Shown here in pieces: positions 1-6,755 of a DNA stretch of 8,794 bases. Position 1 is the stretch's first letter; every line of letters begins with the position of its first letter. The position numbers and the translations under genes were made by a program. Below the pieces are notes generated by a model. That model was not told the origin of the DNA. It worked only from the letters and a program-made list of their open reading frames with translations, and did no database searches. This DNA is from JAEDES01 sp964616405 (GTDB lineage Bacteria; Bacillota_I; Bacilli_A; RF39; UBA660), in assembly GCA_964616405.1 (NCBI GenBank), contig CAZTRE010000044.1, forward strand, positions 1 to 8,794, in the 5' to 3' direction.

Positions 1-40
1 GTCTCACATCATTGACAACTACACAAAATTTTTATTACAC

Positions 41-74
41 AAAAAAACTGATTATTGGTAAAACCAACAATCAG
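41..74 (-). terminator. Intrinsic terminator of the sortase-anchored protein gene
   Basis: A 12-bp stem (positions 48-59 against 63-74, 3-base loop) is followed on the minus strand by seven U (41-47). Every pair forms in the minus-strand RNA, with one G-U wobble at 54/68. On the plus strand that pair would be an A-C mismatch, so the hairpin favours minus-strand transcription. It begins 16 bases after the stop codon of the 90-1097 gene. Confidence 0.85.
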
Positions 75-89
75 CTTTAAATTAATAAA

Positions 90-1097
90 TTAATTGAATC
101 TACGTTTTTTAATTGTATATCCTAAACCAGCACCAGCAACAAGGATAGCAGTAATAATTCCAGCTAATCCGATATCTGAAGTATCTGGGTTAGTAACTTC
201 TTCATCTTCTTCACGTAATTGAACGACTTTTATAAATACAGTAGTATCATCATTCATTGGTTGAGTCATATCAAATTCAGTTTCGAAATCTTCATCTGCA
301 TAAAATCCACTAAATTTATATCCTATTTCTTCAAGTTCTTCATTAATAGCAGCGATTAATTCATCAACTTCTGCTTGGATTAAAGTAGTTCCCATAGGGA
401 TTTCAACAGTTTCTGTTTCTCCTTCAATTGAAACAGTGAAGTTAATAGGTACTGCATTATAAACGTTAACACCTTCAGCAACATTTATACTATCAAACCA
501 TACACTTCTAACACTATTAATTTTTTCAGCAAATGGTGTAGCAGAACTAAATGCAACATCTAAGTTTACTTTATCTGTTGAAGCAATAACAGTATTCTTA
601 CGTAGTAAAGTAAATTTACCATAAGTTACACCTGCTTCAACAAAAACTTCATATTGATAGGTATATACGCCACTTTCAGTAACGCTTACTTCAAAAGTAG
701 GTAAAAATGATGCTGTGATTTTGAATGCATCACCAACTTTTTGAGTTGTAGCTCTGATTTCAGTTACGTAATTCCTGTCAACGTCATCTAAAGAAACACT
801 TAAATCAAATAACTCACCATGGCTCATGCTATCTAAGTCTAATTCAACATTAACTTTTTCTTCAATACCATCACTAACTAGTTGAGTATTAGCCTTTGTA
901 TAAGGTCCATAAAACATTCCTGCTGCTTCATTATAATTACCTTTAAAATTAAGTACATTTTCATCAATTTCTTCTACTGTTCCATAAGTTCCAGATGCAG
1001 TATTCCAATCACTTGCTTCATATGCCTTTACAGGTAATACTCCCCAAGTAAATGTTAATGCTGCAACTAATACTCCTCCTATAATTTTTTGTTTCAT
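90..1097 (-). CDS. Secreted cell-wall-anchored protein with NPDTS sorting signal and InlB-type repeat
   Basis: This 335-residue surface protein appears to be exported and then linked to peptidoglycan by a sortase. Residues 1-25 form a signal peptide: MKQK, a hydrophobic core, and a likely cleavage after the VKA at 23-25. The C-terminus is a classic sorting signal: NPDTSD at 303-308, a hydrophobic span at about 309-329, and a KKRRFN tail. Residues about 218-292 resemble the Listeria-Bacteroides/InlB B repeat, ending in a YKFSGFYAD...TVFIKV block. Residues 26-215 are beta-rich and I do not recognise them. An acidic linker (295-300) precedes the sorting signal. The start is supported by GAGAAAGGAG upstream of the ATG, and the gene has its own promoter and terminator. 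An adhesin or carbohydrate-binding role is possible but not shown. The sortase is not in this window. Anchoring is well supported; the ligand is unknown. Confidence 0.85.
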   Translation of the reverse strand: MKQKIIGGVLVAALTFTWGVLPVKAYEASDWNTASGTYGTVEEIDENVLNFKGNYNEAAGMFYGPYTKANTQLVSDGIEEKVNVELDLDSMSHGELFDLSVSLDDVDRNYVTEIRATTQKVGDAFKITASFLPTFEVSVTESGVYTYQYEVFVEAGVTYGKFTLLRKNTVIASTDKVNLDVAFSSATPFAEKINSVRSVWFDSINVAEGVNVYNAVPINFTVSIEGETETVEIPMGTTLIQAEVDELIAAINEELEEIGYKFSGFYADEDFETEFDMTQPMNDDTTVFIKVVQLREEDEEVTNPDTSDIGLAGIITAILVAGAGLGYTIKKRRFN

Positions 1098-1114
1098 GAT
1101 AAACTCTCCTTTCT

Positions 1115-1130
1115 CATAGAATTCTCTATG
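1115..1130 (-). other. 5'-UTR hairpin just upstream of the ribosome site
   Basis: CATAGA (1115-1120) and TCTATG (1125-1130) form a perfect 6-bp stem with a 4-base loop. It lies between the predicted transcription start (near 1135) and the AAAGGAG ribosome site (about 1105-1111) of the sortase-anchored protein gene. Its place at the extreme 5' end of the transcript suggests it could protect the mRNA from 5' decay. That role is inference from position; the inverted repeat itself is plainly visible. Confidence 0.5.
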
Positions 1131-1141
1131 TTTATACCCTA

Positions 1142-1170
1142 ATCATACTAATCAATCACCACTTTGTCAA
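1142..1170 (-). promoter_or_regulatory. Sigma-A promoter of the sortase-anchored protein gene
   Basis: On the minus strand a perfect -35 TTGACA (1165-1170) is followed by a 17-base spacer and a near-consensus -10 TATGAT (1142-1147). Transcription would start near 1135, giving a leader of about 37 bases that contains the hairpin at 1115-1130 and the ribosome site. Confidence 0.85.
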
Positions 1171-1266
1171 TCAAAAAAAATTGACTTTTTTCTACATTTT
1201 TTCCAAAGCGCCACATTAAAGAAAAAATGAAGGATTTATCTATTTTTTACTCAAACTTTTTCCACT

Positions 1267-1301
1267 AAAAAACTAAATAAATTTTAACTTATTTAGTTTT
1301 T
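1267..1301 (-). terminator. AT-rich intrinsic terminator of the TasA-like gene
   Basis: A 13-bp AT-rich stem (AACTAAATAA at 1271-1280 against 1289-1298, extended by A/T pairs) has an 8-base loop and ends in U residues on both strands. It begins about 8 bases past the stop codon at 1309, so it most likely ends the 1309-1929 transcript. The low GC content of the stem makes it a weaker terminator than the others here, and it could work in either direction. Confidence 0.65.
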
Positions 1302-1308
1302 ATATTGT

Positions 1309-1929
1309 TTAATTAGTTATTTGTTCAAAACCAAGAGTTATATCATAATTAATGGTTGCTCCACCCTCTGGTAAAGCGGGTTGTACTACCCCCACATTTT
1401 CTGAATCAATCCATCCATGATCAATAGTAATCCTCATTGATTTTCCTGGTTGAATTATAATCCTTGCTTTTTCAACTACAGAATCACTATAATAAGAACT
1501 TCCATCATCCAGATCAATAACATAAGTAGCACCCAATAGCGTTGTCCTATCTACATAGATAGAATCGCCTGAAACCCATTCACCCTGAGCAACTTTTTCC
1601 TCATCATAATTATTTGATGAGCCAATTGTCTTTAATACAGCCGGTATTGTGCCTCTGTTTGTTATTGTAATAATATGCTCTACAGCATCAATTGGCTTCT
1701 TTAATGTACTTGTTGTTGTTATTTTGTTATTTACTATTTCACAAGTACCAAGATCAGTTGGATTTCCATTACCATCCCTAACTTCAACACATTCATATTC
1801 TAAATCAAAATTACCTGAGGCTGTTGCCGTTCCTTTTATTTCAATACTTTTACCAAACAAGGCATATTCTACTACCATTGTTATTATTAGGGCAAATGCA
1901 CCTATTATTATTCCTTTTTTCTTATTCAT
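1309..1929 (-). CDS. Small secreted or membrane-anchored beta-rich protein, possibly TasA/camelysin-like
   Basis: This 206-residue protein begins MNKKK, followed by a hydrophobic segment (about residues 6-25) that acts as a signal peptide or N-terminal anchor. The rest is predicted to be extracellular and beta-rich. Three features recall the TasA/CalY (camelysin) fibre family: an ASGNFDLE stretch right after the leader, a central ITNRGTIPAVL resembling the NNG segment of TasA, and a C-terminal YDITLGFEQ strand. This resemblance is by eye and distant. Cys47 and Cys63 could form a disulfide outside the cell. The ATG is preceded by GGTAGGA, with about five bases between. The gene has its own promoter and terminator, and the promoter spacer holds a run of 14 G that could switch expression on and off. 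No signal peptidase SipW-type partner is visible here. Surface location is likely; fibre formation is only a guess. Confidence 0.7.
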   Translation of the reverse strand: MNKKKGIIIGAFALIITMVVEYALFGKSIEIKGTATASGNFDLEYECVEVRDGNGNPTDLGTCEIVNNKITTTSTLKKPIDAVEHIITITNRGTIPAVLKTIGSSNNYDEEKVAQGEWVSGDSIYVDRTTLLGATYVIDLDDGSSYYSDSVVEKARIIIQPGKSMRITIDHGWIDSENVGVVQPALPEGGATINYDITLGFEQITN

Positions 1930-1963
1930 TTTTATCCTACCTTTCTCATATTATTACATTTTT

Positions 1964-1994
1964 ATAGTAACATCCCCCCCCCCCCCCACGTCAA
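1964..1994 (-). promoter_or_regulatory. Promoter with poly-G spacer, candidate phase-variable switch
   Basis: On the minus strand a -35 TTGACG (1989-1994) and an extended -10 TGTTACTAT (core TACTAT, 1964-1969) flank a 19-base spacer composed of T, fourteen G and ATGT. Sigma-A promoters work best with 17 bases, which would need 12 G. Transcription would start near 1957, leaving about 28 bases before the ATG at 1929. No other plausible promoter for the 1309-1929 gene was seen between it and the htpG terminator. The layout matches known promoter-spacer switches such as Neisseria porA. Confidence 0.65.
1974..1987. repeat. Homopolymer tract of 14 C (G on the minus strand)
   Basis: Fourteen consecutive C stand in an otherwise AT-rich intergenic region between the htpG terminator and the TasA-like gene. 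Runs of G/C this long are prone to slipped-strand mispairing. A short inverted repeat (CCAC at 1986-1989 with GTGG at 1995-1998) overlaps its right edge and the -35 box. The exact length could vary between cells or be misread by sequencing. Confidence 0.95.
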
Positions 1995-2050
1995 GTGGCG
2001 GGGTAGAGGAATTGTCAGCTTTTTACACTAAATTTATTTTATCAAACCAT

Positions 2051-2078
2051 AAAAAAACGTACTAAAATAAGTACGTTA
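2051..2078 (-). terminator. Intrinsic terminator of htpG
   Basis: A perfect 8-bp stem (AACGTACT at 2056-2063 against AGTACGTT at 2070-2077, 6-base loop) is followed on the minus strand by a U run (2051-2057). It starts about 14 bases after the htpG stop codon. Confidence 0.85.
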
Positions 2079-2091
2079 TGAATTCTTAACA

Positions 2092-3972
2092 TTATTTTGC
2101 AATAACTTCACAAATTAAAGTTGATATCTCTGTTGGATTTTCTATCGGTAACCCTGCAATAATTCTAGCTTCACTATACAAAATCTTAGCATATTTATCA
2201 AAACTTTCTCTATCACTTTCATAAAGATTTTGTAATTTTTCAACTATTGGATGTTTTTCATTAATTTCTAATACAAGTTTTGCCTTGATCCCTGTTTGAT
2301 TAGGCATTGCATCAAACACCTTTTGCATCTCAATTGACACATCACCTTTGCTTGTTAAACAAACTGGATGTTTTCCTAATTTATTACTAAACTTAACTTC
2401 TTCAATATCTTCAAACAATTTAGCCATATCATTAAGTAGATCTTTATTTTCTTTATTTACTTTCTTTGTGGCCTTTTTCTCTTCATCACTATCTAAATCT
2501 AAGTCACCATTTTCAACATTTATAAATTTCTTACCTTCATATTCTGAAATAGCAGTTATTGTAAATTCATCCACATAATCAGTTAAATATAAAATATCAA
2601 AATCTTTATCCTTAACAACTTCAACTTGTGGCATGGCATCAACCTTTTCAATTGAAGAACCAGCAGCATAATAAATCTTATCTTGTCCATCCTTCATTTT
2701 TTCAACATATTCTTTTAAAGTAATAAGTTTTTCTCTCTTAGCTGAGTAAAACATTACTAAGTCTTTTAATTTATCTTTATCAGCTCCAAAATTATTATAA
2801 ACTCCATACTTTAATTGAACTCCAAAAGTTTTAAAAAACTCTTCATATTCCCCTCGATTATCTTTTAACATAGTTTCTAATTCTTTACGAATTTTGCTTT
2901 CAATATTCTTAGCAATTAGTTTCAAACTATGAGATTCTTGTAATACCTCTCTAGAAATATTAAGTGAAATATCCTCAGTATCCACAACACCTTTTACAAA
3001 ACTAAAGTAATCAGGAAGTAATTCTTCACACTTTTCCATAATTAATACTCCATTAGAATAAAGGCTCAATCCCTTCTTATATTCTTGAGAGTAATAATCA
3101 TATGGTGCATGACTTGGAATAAACAAAAGTGCCTTATAAGAACACATTCCCTCAACTGAAGAACTAATTACTTTTAATGGCTTATCATAATCACTAAACT
3201 TATCCATATAGAAATTATCATATTCATCATCACTAACATCAGCCTTATTCTTCTTCCATAGAGGAACCATACTATTAAGCGTTTCTTCTACTTTTTTATC
3301 CTTATATTTTTTCTTTTCTTCATCCACCAATTCATGATGTGTAACCTTCATATTTATAGGGAAACTAATATAATCAGAATATTTTTTTACTAGTTGTTTT
3401 AGCTCATATTCATCTAAATATTTACTATAATCTTCTTCATCGCTATCTTCTTTAATATGTAAAACTATTTCTGTACCATTATTTTTCTTTTTAGAATCAC
3501 TTATTGTATAACCATCAACACCTTTGCTTTCCCAAACATAGGCTTTATCATCATCAATTGATTTACTAGTAACACTAATATGATCAGCTACCATAAATGC
3601 TGAATAAAATCCAACACCAAATTGACCAATAATATTTACTTTTTCTTCACCGCTCATATTTTCTTTAAATGAAAGTGAACCGCTCTTAGCGATAGTACCT
3701 AAATTATTCTCTAATTCTTCTTTAGTCATACCACAACCATTATCCTTAATAGTAATAGTACGAGCATCTTTATCAAACTCTAAGTTAATTACTAATTTTT
3801 CCTTATCAACCTTAACGTTTTCATCAGTTAAACTACGATAATAAAGTTTATCTAGTGCATCACTTGCATTAGAAATTAACTCTCTTAAAAATATATCTTT
3901 ATTGGTATATATAGAATTAATCATTAAATCTAATAATCTTTTTGATTCAGATTTAAATTCATGTTTTTCCAT
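2092..3972 (-). CDS. htpG: Molecular chaperone HtpG (bacterial Hsp90)
   Basis: HtpG is an ATP-dependent cytosolic homodimer that remodels client proteins, often with the DnaK system. From the chosen start the protein is 626 residues, the usual family length. The GHKL ATPase domain (about 1-220) shows ELISNASDALD with Glu31 and Asn35, DNGCGM with Asp77, GTIAKSGS (92-99), IGQFGVGFYSAF (115-126) and NGTEIVLHI. The middle domain contains the catalytic-loop Arg341 in LNISREVLQ, and the C-terminal dimerisation domain is complete. A longer reading frame begins six codons upstream at 3990. I reject that start because AGGAG (3981-3985) sits 8 bases before the ATG at 3972, because transcription is predicted to begin near 3997, and because MEKHEFKSESKRLLD matches the N-terminus of other HtpG proteins. 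The gene is a single unit with a terminator at 2051-2078 and a CIRCE-controlled promoter. Confidence 0.98.
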   Translation of the reverse strand: MEKHEFKSESKRLLDLMINSIYTNKDIFLRELISNASDALDKLYYRSLTDENVKVDKEKLVINLEFDKDARTITIKDNGCGMTKEELENNLGTIAKSGSLSFKENMSGEEKVNIIGQFGVGFYSAFMVADHISVTSKSIDDDKAYVWESKGVDGYTISDSKKKNNGTEIVLHIKEDSDEEDYSKYLDEYELKQLVKKYSDYISFPINMKVTHHELVDEEKKKYKDKKVEETLNSMVPLWKKNKADVSDDEYDNFYMDKFSDYDKPLKVISSSVEGMCSYKALLFIPSHAPYDYYSQEYKKGLSLYSNGVLIMEKCEELLPDYFSFVKGVVDTEDISLNISREVLQESHSLKLIAKNIESKIRKELETMLKDNRGEYEEFFKTFGVQLKYGVYNNFGADKDKLKDLVMFYSAKREKLITLKEYVEKMKDGQDKIYYAAGSSIEKVDAMPQVEVVKDKDFDILYLTDYVDEFTITAISEYEGKKFINVENGDLDLDSDEEKKATKKVNKENKDLLNDMAKLFEDIEEVKFSNKLGKHPVCLTSKGDVSIEMQKVFDAMPNQTGIKAKLVLEINEKHPIVEKLQNLYESDRESFDKYAKILYSEARIIAGLPIENPTEISTLICEVIAK

Positions 3973-4003
3973 TCTTTCATCTCCTAACATTGTTTACATT
4001 TAA

Positions 4004-4032
4004 TATATAACACTTATTTTAGCAGTTGTCAA
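4004..4032 (-). promoter_or_regulatory. Sigma-A promoter of htpG
   Basis: On the minus strand a perfect -35 TTGACA (4027-4032) is followed by a 17-base spacer and an extended -10 TGTTATATA (core TATATA, 4004-4009). The predicted start near 3997 gives a short leader of about 25 bases containing the AGGAG site. The CIRCE inverted repeat covers the -35 box, so a bound repressor would block RNA polymerase. Confidence 0.85.
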
Positions 4033-4045
4033 TAAAGAGTGCTAA
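4019..4045. promoter_or_regulatory. CIRCE operator (HrcA binding site)
   Basis: The plus strand reads TTAGCAGTT, nine bases, then GAGTGCTAA. The CIRCE consensus is TTAGCACTC-N9-GAGTGCTAA, so the right arm is perfect, the left arm matches 7 of 9, and the spacer length is exact. CIRCE is bound by HrcA, which represses class I heat-shock genes until GroEL is titrated by unfolded proteins. Its overlap with the htpG -35 box implies direct HrcA repression. The hrcA gene is not in this window. Confidence 0.88.
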
Positions 4046-4083
4046 TTTTTTATACTTTGTAACATTTTATCATTCCATAAAAG

Positions 4084-4110
4084 AAAAAAGACTATTTTTC
4101 AGTCCTTTTT
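4084..4110 (-). terminator. Intrinsic terminator of the LysM/Ig-like/SpoIID operon
   Basis: A 10-bp stem (4084-4093 against 4101-4110) with a 7-base loop has one pair that forms only as G-U in the minus-strand RNA, followed by a U run. It lies 18 bases after the stop codon of the 4128-5468 gene and upstream of the htpG promoter, so it separates the two units. Confidence 0.8.
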
Positions 4111-4127
4111 CACTAAAACAACTAATT

Positions 4128-5468
4128 TTATTTAGACATTTCAACAATATTATACCAAGTAACTGGTCCAACGGCACCATCTGGATTGATATCTTTTAAT
4201 TTCTGAATAGCCTTAACTGATTGCTCTGTCAAAGAATCAAAGATTCCGTTTACAACTACTCCTGGGATATTTCTATTTTTTTTACAAATTAAATACAAGA
4301 ATCTCTGTAAATTAGCAATTTCATCGCCTTGCATTCCCTTCGATAAAATTTTACCCGGATAGAATTCATTTATAACCATATAATATTCACTTGGCACATT
4401 TCTTATTGTCTGTCGATAAACCTCTCTTAATACCTTCCATGTCCTAGCATCAACTATTCCAGTGACTGGTAATCCATATTTCTTCTGAAACGCCTCCACA
4501 ACTTGTTTCGTATTTTCATTAAATAAATTGCCCTTCAAATCTAAAAATGGAATAGAAGCATCAAAATATGAAATAGTATTCAACAAGTAATTTAGTGTTC
4601 TAATATATGATTCATTATCTCCAAGTTGTAAAACCTTTTTAAATAACAAACTAGCCTCATCAACTGAAATACCTTCTGAATATAAATCGCTTATTTTTTT
4701 AACTGCATTATAAACATATTTTATTTTATACCAAGCAGCCTTATCTACTTTTCCATTAACCGGTAAATTGAAAATCTCTTGAAATTTTCTCACTGCTCGT
4801 TCTGTTTCAACAGTAAAATACTGATTATCTTCAATAATAACTGGTATTGCCGGATAATTTTGACCTATTCTATTAAGTTGAATTTTAATAGTCCTAACAT
4901 AGTCTCCTGCAGAACCAAGCTCAACTGGAAATCCCGGATAAGATTTAATATTTTCCTCTACTGGGGCATTAAAAATAATATTAACATCGCCATAATAATA
5001 TCGTAATATTTCTAAAGGTCCCATTCCCTGTTTTGCAAGATTTACACTTCCCCACTGACTAAGACCATCACAAGTAGTAATCTTTCCATCACAATACATA
5101 GCAAAAAGAGGTTGAACTTGATCATCTTTCACCAAATAGTTATTGAAAAATTCATCAACAACTTGTGAAATCGTTTCAAAAAATTGCCCATTCTCTTTAA
5201 AAGTCTGATCGTAAACAGGACTACTGGTAATATCAAAGTCATATCCTTTTGAAGGATACCATTCATTATAGACTCTATTTAATGCAAATGAAATCTGAGC
5301 CAATACATTAGCCTTAATCGCATCAAGTGGCCAGTTTGGATATATTTCTCCTGATGAAACGTTTTTTATGTATTCTATGAAAGGTACTGTTATATTCCTT
5401 GCCGGCTCATCCGGAGCTCCTAAATGTACAACAATATCAGTAGGAATAGTTGGTGTTCTAATTAGCAT
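4128..5468 (-). CDS. SleC-like cortex hydrolase: SpoIID-type domain plus three peptidoglycan-binding domains
   Basis: This 446-residue protein has the catalytic part of a clostridial SleC, the lytic transglycosylase that opens the spore cortex at germination. Residues about 12-165 are SpoIID-like. SGEIYPNWPLDAIKA (39-53) corresponds to the SpoIID segment with the conserved acidic residue (Glu41 and Asp49 are candidates). GLSQWGSVNLAKQGM (135-149) followed by EILRYYYGD is the SpoIID signature, and Cys126 and Cys133 precede it. Three PG_binding_1 domains follow at about 182-253, 280-355 and 371-446, each with the FQ...LPV.G.VD..TW-type ending. There is no signal peptide. The ATG overlaps the end of the upstream gene by 11 bases and has GGAG nine bases before it, which indicates translational coupling. 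SleC as I recall it carries an N-terminal Ig-like pro-domain on the same chain; here that domain is the separate upstream gene. Family assignment is strong; activity and timing are inferred. Confidence 0.85.
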   Translation of the reverse strand: MLIRTPTIPTDIVVHLGAPDEPARNITVPFIEYIKNVSSGEIYPNWPLDAIKANVLAQISFALNRVYNEWYPSKGYDFDITSSPVYDQTFKENGQFFETISQVVDEFFNNYLVKDDQVQPLFAMYCDGKITTCDGLSQWGSVNLAKQGMGPLEILRYYYGDVNIIFNAPVEENIKSYPGFPVELGSAGDYVRTIKIQLNRIGQNYPAIPVIIEDNQYFTVETERAVRKFQEIFNLPVNGKVDKAAWYKIKYVYNAVKKISDLYSEGISVDEASLLFKKVLQLGDNESYIRTLNYLLNTISYFDASIPFLDLKGNLFNENTKQVVEAFQKKYGLPVTGIVDARTWKVLREVYRQTIRNVPSEYYMVINEFYPGKILSKGMQGDEIANLQRFLYLICKKNRNIPGVVVNGIFDSLTEQSVKAIQKLKDINPDGAVGPVTWYNIVEMSK

Positions 5469-5880
5469 TAAAATCTACTCCTTCAATATTAATATTTGGT
5501 AACATTTTTACATATTGAATAACGTTCGCTCCACCAATTATTCCAATAGAATAAGATTTTATTGTTTCATACTCTCGATGAAAAGCAGTTAACTCATAAA
5601 CTGTGTAGCCAGGTGCCACCTCAGGTGTTTGTGATGTTACAGTTACTGGTGCTGGCAAAAGAATATTATCAATTATCCCACTAGAATCTGTTACTCCTTG
5701 GAAGAACACAACTTTATATTCTTCAATATCTTTTGTAATCACAATTTGTGCTCCTGAAATAGGTATTGCCCCGTATGCGGTAAATACCTGTACCTTCAAA
5801 TACCCATAATCAGGATTTTGTTTAATAAAATCAGCATACAAATCAGTATTTTTAAATTCTTCATACCCAATAATTGTCAT
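5458..5880 (-). CDS. Ig-like (carboxypeptidase-regulatory-type) protein, candidate detached SleC pro-domain
   Basis: This 140-residue protein has no signal peptide and no membrane segment. Residues about 27-130 form a beta-sandwich of the carboxypeptidase-regulatory/CNA-B type. The signs are YLKVQVFTAYGAIPISGAQI (27-46), the turn VTDSSGIIDNILLPAP, and a closing YELTAFHREY...YVKMLP segment. From memory, single-chain clostridial SleC and its paralogues start with a very similar domain just before the SpoIID part, so I read this as the SleC N-terminal domain encoded separately. The ATG lies two bases after the stop of the LysM gene, with a strong AGGGAGGTG site inside that gene's end. The last 11 bases overlap the SpoIID gene. 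Residues 1-26 are an extra N-terminal segment. A natural or sequencing frameshift that split one SleC gene is the main alternative. Its role in trans (chaperone, inhibitor or coat anchor) is unknown. Confidence 0.75.
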   Translation of the reverse strand: MTIIGYEEFKNTDLYADFIKQNPDYGYLKVQVFTAYGAIPISGAQIVITKDIEEYKVVFFQGVTDSSGIIDNILLPAPVTVTSQTPEVAPGYTVYELTAFHREYETIKSYSIGIIGGANVIQYVKMLPNINIEGVDFNAN

Positions 5881-5882
5881 TA

Positions 5883-6719
5883 TTACACCTCCCTAATTTT
5901 TAATACTTGTCCAATACTCAAATTGTTATTTTTTAATTGATTAAGTTCTATTAAATAATCAACACTTACTCCATACTTTTTTGCTATATTATACAAGTTA
6001 TCACCCCTTTTAACAGTATATGTTTCCCATTGAGGTTCTTGATAACCACTGCCATAACATGAGGAGCCAAGTGGAATATTGAAATTATTTTCATTAACTA
6101 CAACTTTCAATACCTGTCCAATACTCAAACTGGTATTATTTAAGTTATTGATTTTCATTAACTCATCTACACTCATCCCATATTCCTTTGCTATTTTATA
6201 TAAATTGTCCCCACTTTGTACAATATATGTACTATACAAAGAATCATCAGCATCACTTTCCATTAGTGGAATCCTTAATTGCTGTCCTATCATCAAATTA
6301 TTAGAAGTTAAATTATTACTTTTAATAATATCATCAACTGAAACATTATACTTTTGAGATATTTTATATAAATTATCACCAACTTTTACCGTATAAATAA
6401 CAAAACTATCATTTGACTGATTACCATTAATTGGTATTCTTAATTGCTGACCCACAGTTAATGTTGTACTTTGCAGATTATTAATTCGCATTAACTCGCT
6501 TACACTAACTCCGTACTTTGTAGCTATACTATATAAAGTATCTCCATTTTTAACTACATATAAAGATGTTGTTTCTACAGTAGGGATCCTAAGCACTTGT
6601 CCAATAATAATAGAATTATCAACTAAATTATTTTCTAATTTTATCTCTTCCACAGTAACTCCAAACTGTTTACTAATGCCATACAAAGTATCTCCCCTTT
6701 GAACTACATACGTTTGCAT
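5883..6719 (-). CDS. Protein of five LysM domains, likely spore cortex/coat associated
   Basis: The 278-residue protein is built almost entirely of five LysM peptidoglycan-binding domains at about residues 3-46, 53-96, 109-151, 164-206 and 233-276. Each has the V..GD.LY.I...Y.VSV.E....NNL pattern and ends in IGQ.L.I. A short linker with one Cys (about 207-232, GSSCYGSGYQEP) separates the fourth and fifth. There is no signal peptide and no catalytic domain. In spore formers, LysM proteins of this type made in the mother cell (SafA is the example) are placed at the cortex-coat boundary. That fits its place as first gene of an operon with a SleC-like hydrolase. GAGGTGA sits three bases before the ATG. 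The repeats are diverged in DNA, so the expansion is old. A vegetative cell-wall protein exported by another route is possible but less likely. Confidence 0.85.
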   Translation of the reverse strand: MQTYVVQRGDTLYGISKQFGVTVEEIKLENNLVDNSIIIGQVLRIPTVETTSLYVVKNGDTLYSIATKYGVSVSELMRINNLQSTTLTVGQQLRIPINGNQSNDSFVIYTVKVGDNLYKISQKYNVSVDDIIKSNNLTSNNLMIGQQLRIPLMESDADDSLYSTYIVQSGDNLYKIAKEYGMSVDELMKINNLNNTSLSIGQVLKVVVNENNFNIPLGSSCYGSGYQEPQWETYTVKRGDNLYNIAKKYGVSVDYLIELNQLKNNNLSIGQVLKIREV

Positions 6720-6755
6720 ATTTCACCTCATAAAATTATATACATTTGAAAATAA

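Noticed and set aside
12..40. TTGACA on the plus strand near the left edge as a promoter
   Set aside because: The box 17 bases downstream (TTACAC) is a poor -10, and there is no plus-strand gene after it.
1649..2065. Plus-strand open frame of 138 codons across the TasA-like gene and the poly-C tract
   Set aside because: It is antisense to a gene with promoter, ribosome site, signal peptide and terminator. Its protein is low-complexity, and part of it is the translated C tract.
3973..3990. Upstream ATG that would add six residues to HtpG
   Set aside because: The AGGAG ribosome site lies inside this extension, the predicted transcript starts only about 7 bases before it, and HtpG homologues begin at the later Met.
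5883..6719. Repeated AT-rich blocks that could suggest a CRISPR or DNA repeat array
   Set aside because: They are the diverged codons of five LysM domains in one continuous reading frame, with unequal spacing and no exact repeat.
6735..6740. Minus-strand TATAAT just upstream of the LysM gene
   Set aside because: Transcription from it would begin within the GAGGTGA ribosome site, and no -35 partner was seen at 16-18 bases.
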